A stretch of 46,834 nt of DNA from Sporosarcina psychrophila (GTDB lineage: Bacteria > Bacillota > Bacilli > Bacillales_A > Planococcaceae). The number at the start of each line of letters is the position of its first letter. Position 1 is the first letter of the stretch. Positions 41,010 to 46,834 of the stretch are shown here, piece by piece. The stretch lies in NCBI GenBank assembly GCA_020742515.1, contig DYWT01000140.1, positions 1 through 46,834 of the forward strand, read 5' to 3'. The notes beneath the pieces are model-generated. The model saw nothing but the letters and a program-made list of their open reading frames with translations, was not told where the DNA came from and ran no database searches. The position numbers and the translations under genes are program-made.

Positions 41010-42664
41010 TGGCTACAAATCAATTACCGCTTTCTAAAAAGGATTCCAGATTATATATGGCATTTATGTACGTGACTTATATAGCCCTCCTTGTGGGAGG
41101 CCTGATGGGACTATTACAAACACTCGCGCGATCCGGCAAATACACATTGCCTTTCAACATCAATTACTATACAATCCTGACTGTCCACGGCGTCATTCTC
41201 GGTCTCGTTTTGACAACTTTCTTCATCATCGGATTTCAGTTTTCGCTCATGGGAAAAACAGTTGGTATCTCGGATAAACAAAGGAAAGTTGCCTGGCTAT
41301 CATTCTGGGTTATGGTCGTTGGGACCGTTATGGCAGCGACTACGATTCTTGTAGGAGAAGCATCCGTATTGTATACGTTCTATGCACCACTGCGAGCACA
41401 TCCTGCATTTTACTTTGGCCTCGCTTTCGTTATTATTGGCAGCTGGATTGCAGCGTTCGTCAACTTCCGTCAGCTCTATGTATGGAAGAAAGCACATAAA
41501 GGCGAGAAATCACCATTACTTGCATTCATGGTTACAATCAATATGCTGATGTGGTTCATTGCTACCATCGGGGTGGCAACATCCGTCATCATCCAGTTCA
41601 TCCCCTGGTCACTGGGCTATGCTGAAACGATTAACGTTCTGCTGAGCCGGACATTATTTTGGTATTTTGGACATCCGCTCGTTTATTTCTGGCTACTCCC
41701 TGCTTACATGGCATGGTATGTCATTATTCCTAAAATCATTGGCGGGAAGCTATTCAGCGATTCACTTGCAAGAATGGCCTTCATTCTGTTGCTGATGTTT
41801 TCAATTCCCGTCGGATTTCATCACCAGTTAACAGAACCGGGTATTGACCCGACATGGAAATTCATTCAAGTTGTGCTGACATTCATGGTTGTTATTCCCT
41901 CATTGATGACAGCATTCTCGATTTTCGCTACATTTGAACTAACAGGTCGTAAGAAAGGGTATAAGAGCCTCTTCGGCTGGTTTAGGAAGCTTCCTTGGAA
42001 AGATGTCCGCTTCCTTGCTCCGTTCATCGGAATGGTGGCATTCATTCCCGGAGGTGCCGGTGGTATCGTTAATGCTTCCCACCAGATGAATGCACTTGTT
42101 CATAATACAATATGGATTACGGGACATTTCCATTTAACTGCAGCAACGACAGTTATCCTTACGTTTTTCGGGATTACGTATTGGCTTGTCCCGCATTTGA
42201 CAGGCAGAAGACTGACACCGAGGTTGAATAAACTCGGAATCATCCAGACCTTTATCTGGACGATCGGTATGACAATCATGTCAGGTGCCATGCATATCCA
42301 AGGATTACTCGGCGGACCGCGTCGATCTAACTTCTCTGAGTATGCGGGCGGCGAACAAGTTGCAACGTGGATTAATTACCAAATTGCACAGGCAGTCGGC
42401 GGAACAATCCTTTTCATCGGAATTATCTTGATGGTCTACATTTTCATTCAGCTGACGTTCTTTGCACCGCGCGGCGTTGAAGAATTCCCGATTGCTGAAG
42501 AGGAAGTAAATGCAGAACCGACACCTAAGATTCTTGAAAACTGGTATTTGTGGATTGCGATTACGATTGGTCTGATTCTATTCGCTTATACGATTCCCGT
42601 AATCGATATACTGAAACATTCTCCGCCAGGTTCGCCGCCATTTGACTGGCCGATTGGCAGATGA
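41009..42664 (+). CDS. cbaA: ba3-type cytochrome c oxidase subunit I
   Basis: A 551-residue heme-copper oxidase subunit with 12-13 membrane helices. Heme and copper ligands: His in TVHGVILGL (low-spin heme), the HPLVYFWLLPAYMAWY His-Tyr cross-link helix, HH in GFHHQ for CuB, and HFHL for the two heme ligands. B-family enzymes have high oxygen affinity and simplified proton channels. The end (PPGSPPFDWPIGR) is hydrophilic. Operon IIa-II-I, closed by a hairpin at 42676-42720. Confidence 0.92.
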   Translation: MATNQLPLSKKDSRLYMAFMYVTYIALLVGGLMGLLQTLARSGKYTLPFNINYYTILTVHGVILGLVLTTFFIIGFQFSLMGKTVGISDKQRKVAWLSFWVMVVGTVMAATTILVGEASVLYTFYAPLRAHPAFYFGLAFVIIGSWIAAFVNFRQLYVWKKAHKGEKSPLLAFMVTINMLMWFIATIGVATSVIIQFIPWSLGYAETINVLLSRTLFWYFGHPLVYFWLLPAYMAWYVIIPKIIGGKLFSDSLARMAFILLLMFSIPVGFHHQLTEPGIDPTWKFIQVVLTFMVVIPSLMTAFSIFATFELTGRKKGYKSLFGWFRKLPWKDVRFLAPFIGMVAFIPGGAGGIVNASHQMNALVHNTIWITGHFHLTAATTVILTFFGITYWLVPHLTGRRLTPRLNKLGIIQTFIWTIGMTIMSGAMHIQGLLGGPRRSNFSEYAGGEQVATWINYQIAQAVGGTILFIGIILMVYIFIQLTFFAPRGVEEFPIAEEEVNAEPTPKILENWYLWIAITIGLILFAYTIPVIDILKHSPPGSPPFDWPIGR

Positions 42665-42675
42665 TCATGTAACTG

Positions 42676-42720
42676 AAACAGCCCTATTTTCTGAATTTCT
42701 CCAGATGATTGGGGCTGTTT
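42676..42720 (+). terminator. Terminator of the oxidase operon
   Basis: AAACAGCCC (42676-42684) pairs with GGGCTGTTT (42712-42720), then TTT; long loop. Confidence 0.75.
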
Positions 42721-42752
42721 TTCGGCTTGATTGTAGTGGTATTTCGGGGTTA

Positions 42753-42950
42753 GTCATGGTTCGTCAACGCGAAGTCAGGGCTCGAGCGGGGTTAGTCATG
42801 GCTCCTCTACAGTTGGTCATAACAATCCACAAATCTATCAGGGCAAACCCTAATTTAGTTATCCCTATTAAGAAAAGAGCAAGCGCCTTGGTAGAGGCGC
42901 TGGAGCTAGACAATGCTCCAGATTGAAAAACGTATACTTTCTTATCTTTA
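42753..42950. repeat. 21-bp tandem tract followed by a dispersed repeat
   Basis: Four 21-base units starting GTCA (42753, 42774, 42795, 42816), reading as heptads such as GLVMVRQ and GLVMAPL. Then comes GAAAAGAGCAAGCGCC...GGCGCTGGAGCTAGACAA (about 42872-42914), an end pair of the 120-bp repeat family, with the same TTGAAAAACGTATAC...CTTTAT tail as at 26054-26084. No gene here. Confidence 0.65.
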
Positions 42951-42951
42951 T

Positions 42952-42998
42952 AAAAAGAGCCTTCCACCGGATTACATTCCCGGCAGAAAGCTCTTTTT
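42952..42998 (-). terminator. Terminator of the malic enzyme gene
   Basis: AAAAAGAGC (42952-42960) pairs with GCTCTTTTT (42990-42998), with inner CCGG/CCGG pairing. Confidence 0.8.
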
Positions 42999-43013
42999 AT
43001 TTCAATCTTTTAT

Positions 43014-44327
43014 TTATAAGTTGTTTGCAACTCGTTCAACTGCAGCTGCTACATTGTGGTGGACATTTGGATCGAGCGGATGCGGAACGAGATCGCCCGG
43101 TTTTGTGCTTTCGACAATTGCTAGTGCTGCAGCGATCAGCATTGGATATGTAATTTCCTTTGCATGCGCATTGAGCGCCCCCCGGAAAATACCTGGGAAT
43201 CCAAGGATATTGTTGACGAGACGGCCATCTGCCGCAAATGCCGCGCCCGCCGCAAGTGCGTCTTCCGGTGCAATTTCTGCGTTCGGATTAGACAAGGCCA
43301 AGATGATTTGTCCTTTGCGTACCAACTCTGGTTTGATAAGCCCAGCAACCCCTGTTGTCGCTACAATAATGTCGCATGTTGCCATCAATTCTTCAAGAGA
43401 ATCAACGATGGTGCCGCCATGGCTGGCAAGTCTCTCCCGCGCAACTTCATTGCGATCGATACCGCGCATCTCCTTCACACCATATGCCATGAGCATACGG
43501 CTGATTGCTAGACCCGCTGCACCAAGACCAATTTGTCCGACAACCGCATCTGAAAGCTTAACATTCGTCTGTCGACATGCGGATATGACAGAAGCCAGCG
43601 TGACAACAGCTGTACCGTGCTGGTCATCGTGCATAACAGGAATTGACAGCTCTGCTTTTAGCCGTTCTTCAATTTCGAAACAATGCGGTGAACCGATGTC
43701 TTCTAGCAATATACCGCCGAATCCTTGATGAATATGTTTTATTGTTTCAACAACCTCATCCGGATCACTCGTATTAAGCAAAATAGGAATACCGCTAATC
43801 CCAGCAAATTGATCGAATAAGACAGCCTTTCCTTCCATTACAGGCATTCCAGCGACGGGTCCGATATTCCCTAGACCTAAAATTGCAGTACCATCTGTTA
43901 CGATTGCAACGGTGTTTGATATTCCCGTGAAATATTTTGCCTGTTCCGGATCATTTTTGATAACTTCACAGACGTTCGCTACGCCTGGTGTGTAGACGCG
44001 ACGCAGATCGCCAAGCGAACGGATTTCCATGCGGCCTTTCATATGAATCTTTCCGCCTTCATGTGCTTGCAATACATCATCCGTTACAGCATGGACGCTA
44101 ATTCCTTCGCCAATTTGGTTGACAGCGTCCACAATCTGCATCAAATGCTCTTCACTTACACATTGAATTGAAATATCTCGTATCGTTGATAATGTTCCAA
44201 CTTTTATAGTCTGAATATCACCAATATCTCCATCTAATTGCCCGATAGCTAACGCGACTTTCGCGAAATTCCCCGGCACCGAAGGCGTCTCGATGATTAG
44301 ATTACGCATGAATTGAACTTGTTCCAT
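43014..44327 (-). CDS. NAD(P)-dependent malic enzyme with N-terminal ACT domain
   Basis: A 437-residue enzyme decarboxylating malate to pyruvate. An N-terminal ACT domain (about 7-78: [32 protein letters not shown]) precedes the malic enzyme core. The core shows [14 protein letters not shown] with the catalytic Tyr, [21 protein letters not shown] with the catalytic Lys, [13 protein letters not shown] and [10 protein letters not shown] for metal binding, and the Rossmann motif [19 protein letters not shown] domains usually bind small effectors such as amino acids, so allosteric control is likely. The architecture resembles B. subtilis MleA/YqkJ more than YtsJ as I remember them. Confidence 0.88.
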   Translation of the reverse strand: MEQVQFMRNLIIETPSVPGNFAKVALAIGQLDGDIGDIQTIKVGTLSTIRDISIQCVSEEHLMQIVDAVNQIGEGISVHAVTDDVLQAHEGGKIHMKGRMEIRSLGDLRRVYTPGVANVCEVIKNDPEQAKYFTGISNTVAIVTDGTAILGLGNIGPVAGMPVMEGKAVLFDQFAGISGIPILLNTSDPDEVVETIKHIHQGFGGILLEDIGSPHCFEIEERLKAELSIPVMHDDQHGTAVVTLASVISACRQTNVKLSDAVVGQIGLGAAGLAISRMLMAYGVKEMRGIDRNEVARERLASHGGTIVDSLEELMATCDIIVATTGVAGLIKPELVRKGQIILALSNPNAEIAPEDALAAGAAFAADGRLVNNILGFPGIFRGALNAHAKEITYPMLIAAALAIVESTKPGDLVPHPLDPNVHHNVAAAVERVANNL

Positions 44328-44472
44328 TTTAAAACCTCCTGATTATACTACCCTTGCATCATTTTACACGGTTAAGACCAGGTCGTAAATGATTTACTTT
44401 CTTATATTAAGAAAAGCGCAATCTAGCACATGAAGTGGGAAATTACGGCATCTATTCTTCAATTGTACTTGC

Positions 44473-46374
44473 CTATTTTACAGGCAAGTACAACTTCTCT
44501 TCCCCTATGAACAATGCCATTAGTCTATTTATTTCTTCAATGGGCAACGGTTTGCTAAAATAAAAGCCTTGGATATCATCACACCCCATTGCTCTCAAAC
44601 TATTCCACTGTTCTTCCGTTTCAACACCTTCTGCAATTGTACGAAGACCTAGGCTTTGTGCAAGACTGATAATTGTTTGAATGATAGCAGTACTCTTTGG
44701 ATCTTCATCCAACGTGCTAATAAATTGACGATCAATTTTAATTTCTTGGATGGGGAAATGCTGCAAGTAAATGAAAGCAGAATAGCCTGTCCCAAAATCA
44801 TCAATTGAAATTGCAAAACCACAATCGCTCAGTTTATGAATCCGTTTTTTTACCGCAACATGATCTTCTAGCGCGACATTTTCCGTTATTTCCAAAATAA
44901 GTTTTTGCGGATCGACACCAGTCTCATCTGCATATCTCATCAAACAAGCTGGAAGTTTCGGATGAAGAAAATGCCGTGGCGATAAGTTGATAGAAACTGT
45001 GAAATGTCCTTGTCCCTGCTCTTTCCAGATGGCTAATTGATTAAATGCTTCTTTAATGACCCATTCACCGATTGGCGTTATAAGCCCAGTGGATTCGGCA
45101 AGTTCGATGAAATCTCCCGGGAAGATTAATCCGCGTTCCGGATGTTGCCATCTAATAAGCGCCTCAAATCCAATTACTTCTCCAGAATTGCAATTAACTT
45201 GAGGTTGATAAAACAGCCTGAACTCATTGAAATCCAGTCCTTTTCTCAAATTCATTTCGGATAGCATTGTTTCTTTCATGGATTTCCTCATGCCCGTTTT
45301 ATAGACTCCCCGTGCTTTACGGGGTGACTTGTTCCGCCCCATCCCGAGTGCCATCTGGGCTGCTTGTAAGCCTTCCTTCACATTACTAACATGATCGGGA
45401 AAATACGACACACCGTAGCTGAATGTCATATACACTTCCTGTCCACCAATATCCATCGGTTCCCGCAGTACTTGGGCGACGAAATCCAAGTTCATTTCGC
45501 GCGTCGCCCGATTCCCTGTATATGGATAAAAAATAATGAAATGGTCGAAGCCAATACGGCCGGTTAACGCCGGTTCAGGAAACAAGAATTGCAGTCGCTC
45601 TGCAGTTTTCTTTAGTACTTGCTCACCGCCGTCATAACCAAGCGCCCCTTGCACTTCCGTAAACTGATCGAGGACCATATATATAAAAATACCGCGCTCT
45701 TTTCCAGTCAAAGACTGTAATTGTTGTGTCGCTTTTTCTGTGAATGAATGCTGATTGTCAAGTCCTGTCAGGGTGTCAGTGAATGCGAGTGTATGCACAT
45801 GCTCTTCCACTTCAAGCCGGTAAAGCCGGTCAAACAAGAAAGCAAGCATATCGGCCAGTGATGCAATGACAACTTTATCAAACGTTGTCCACGAACGTCT
45901 TTTTTCTGTTTCGCAACAAAGCACACCGCCGATTCCTCTACTTAAAAGGATTGAAGCATCTAAAATTGAACTAATGGGTATCTGTTCTTTAAAATACGCC
46001 TTTTCAAAATCACGCGTAGCTTGATTCGCCATTACGTCTTCCACCGCTAATGTTCGCTCACGCTGAATCGCTTCAAAATAGGAAGGGACATCCGTTTGCA
46101 ATAGAACGTCGCCTGACGCCTGATTCGAAGTCTTGTGATCACAAATCATTTGAGCAGTTAATGATGTCCTGTCCTCATTAAATAACCAAATACTTACCCG
46201 ATTACACTGCATCACTTCTAGAATTCGGTTACATGTTTCTTCTAGAATGGGTTTAATTGAATCACTTGTCAGCTTTAATTGTTTTGCCTGCGAAAAAAGT
46301 AATTGCTGTTGTTCATGAAGTTCTTCTAATACCGAATTTGCCGACTCAATTGACATCTCAATAGAACGTTCCAT
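44473..46374 (-). CDS. GAF-GGDEF-EAL cyclic-di-GMP phosphodiesterase
   Basis: A 633-residue cytoplasmic protein: coiled coil (about 1-40), GAF domain (about 40-185), GGDEF domain (about 190-350) and EAL domain (about 370-625). The GGDEF active-site loop reads GFDHF (275-279), so diguanylate cyclase activity is probably lost. The EAL domain keeps its key residues: EALIRW (404-409), EITENV, DDFGTGYS (525-532), IKIDRQFI and AEGVET, so it should hydrolyse c-di-GMP. A degenerate GGDEF can serve as a GTP sensor. AAAAGGAGG lies upstream of ATG. Confidence 0.92.
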   Translation of the reverse strand: MERSIEMSIESANSVLEELHEQQQLLFSQAKQLKLTSDSIKPILEETCNRILEVMQCNRVSIWLFNEDRTSLTAQMICDHKTSNQASGDVLLQTDVPSYFEAIQRERTLAVEDVMANQATRDFEKAYFKEQIPISSILDASILLSRGIGGVLCCETEKRRSWTTFDKVVIASLADMLAFLFDRLYRLEVEEHVHTLAFTDTLTGLDNQHSFTEKATQQLQSLTGKERGIFIYMVLDQFTEVQGALGYDGGEQVLKKTAERLQFLFPEPALTGRIGFDHFIIFYPYTGNRATREMNLDFVAQVLREPMDIGGQEVYMTFSYGVSYFPDHVSNVKEGLQAAQMALGMGRNKSPRKARGVYKTGMRKSMKETMLSEMNLRKGLDFNEFRLFYQPQVNCNSGEVIGFEALIRWQHPERGLIFPGDFIELAESTGLITPIGEWVIKEAFNQLAIWKEQGQGHFTVSINLSPRHFLHPKLPACLMRYADETGVDPQKLILEITENVALEDHVAVKKRIHKLSDCGFAISIDDFGTGYSAFIYLQHFPIQEIKIDRQFISTLDEDPKSTAIIQTIISLAQSLGLRTIAEGVETEEQWNSLRAMGCDDIQGFYFSKPLPIEEINRLMALFIGEEKLYLPVK

Positions 46375-46487
46375 ATGTTCCCCTCCTTTTCAAATGCGAC
46401 CAATATCTTACCTTGACTATGATTAAAGTATCTATTTAATAGAAAACAGTTCCCATTCAATACATCCCGAATAAAGAACTGTCTTAC

Positions 46488-46834
46488 TATATATGTTGAA
46501 ATAAAGAATCCCATTGAACCCACTGCGACGCTAGGGGATGCCTCCCGCCATAAGCGGGGGTACTGAAAACGTATGATTTCCTTCAATCCCGTTGATTTCC
46601 ATTCCGAGCAGACGCTTTCCGCGGGCACGGCTTTAGCCAATCGAACTACGAAGGGTTCGATTTGCCGTATTTCTGTGTTCTTTGCAGAAATTAAGGCATT
46701 CTTGCCCGGTGCTCCCAACGCTAGCGCTTTTGCTCGCAAAAGCCGTTCTTCGTAACGGCTCTTCCTGCGGGGTCTTCAGCTCGCGCTGTTCCCGCTGGAG
46801 TCGCCGCTCTCCACTACAATCAACTAGTTCTTAC
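46488..46834 (+). repeat. MITE-like dispersed repeat, copy D (cut by window edge)
   Basis: Begins TATATATGTTGAA (the exact inverse of the terminus at 38790-38802) and follows copy C (38386-38680) closely. Relative to copy C it has extra bases around 46730-46790, including a small hairpin AGCCGTTcttcgtAACGGCT. A minus-strand frame of over 100 codons running into the EAL gene start is a by-product of the repeat; the same frame is shorter in copy C. The far end lies outside the window. Confidence 0.75.

Noticed and set aside
42642-42926. Plus-strand frame of 94 codons overlapping the end of the oxidase subunit I gene
   Set aside because: It runs through a terminator, a 21-bp tract and a dispersed repeat, with no ribosome site and no family resemblance.

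Overview
The window looks like a chromosomal segment of a low-to-mid GC, endospore-forming Bacillales bacterium, most like Sporosarcina or a related Planococcaceae genus. This rests on gene content and order: citA/citR, lplJ, yhfH, hemEHY, hmoB and comK, then degU/degS, yvyE, an LCP protein and tagO are arranged much as in Bacillus subtilis. It also carries CotH with CotG-like coat proteins, SecA2 with an S-layer assembly protein, and Bacillales-type dispersed repeats. The genus is inferred, not shown.

Layout. 1-2.6 kb is accessory: a repeat end, an acetyltransferase with a coupled hypothetical gene, and an XRE/DUF6932 (nucleotidyltransferase-like) module lying between an intact gene and a duplicated, broken copy of that gene's 3' end. 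2.7-7 kb holds an S9 peptidase and the divergent citrate synthase/LysR pair. 7-8.5 kb holds a decayed MntA-HepT toxin-antitoxin pair, dispersed repeats and a gene remnant. 8.5-11 kb is a spore-coat locus: CotH kinase divergent from two tandem CotG-like genes that share an upstream leader with an RBS-sequestering hairpin. 11-17.6 kb holds acyl-CoA ligase, a 120-bp tandem repeat and a Bce-type antimicrobial-peptide sensing and efflux operon (response regulator, kinase, ATPase, permease). 17.9-24.6 kb holds lipoate ligase, two tandem YhfH genes, a GDPD lipoprotein, the coproporphyrin-dependent heme operon hemE-hemH-hemY and the divergent heme monooxygenase hmoB. 24.8-30 kb holds an M20 amidohydrolase, comK, a small yhjD-like gene, a lipoprotein and degS-degU. 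30-38 kb is envelope biogenesis: yvyE, an LCP ligase, tagO, secA2-slap and an NlpC/P60 hydrolase. 38.2-39.2 kb is gene-free repeat DNA. 39.3-46.4 kb holds nagB, a three-subunit ba3-type oxidase, an ACT-domain malic enzyme and a GAF-GGDEF-EAL protein. The right edge enters another dispersed repeat.

Functionally most genes are core: central carbon metabolism, respiration and heme, wall polymer assembly, and post-exponential regulation (DegSU and ComK lie within 4 kb of each other). The parts most worth a second look are the CotH/CotG-like locus with its paired leaders, the toxin-antitoxin-like module bracketed by a gene-end duplication, the inactivated MntA-HepT pair, and a family of MITE-like repeats ending in TTCAACATATATA.
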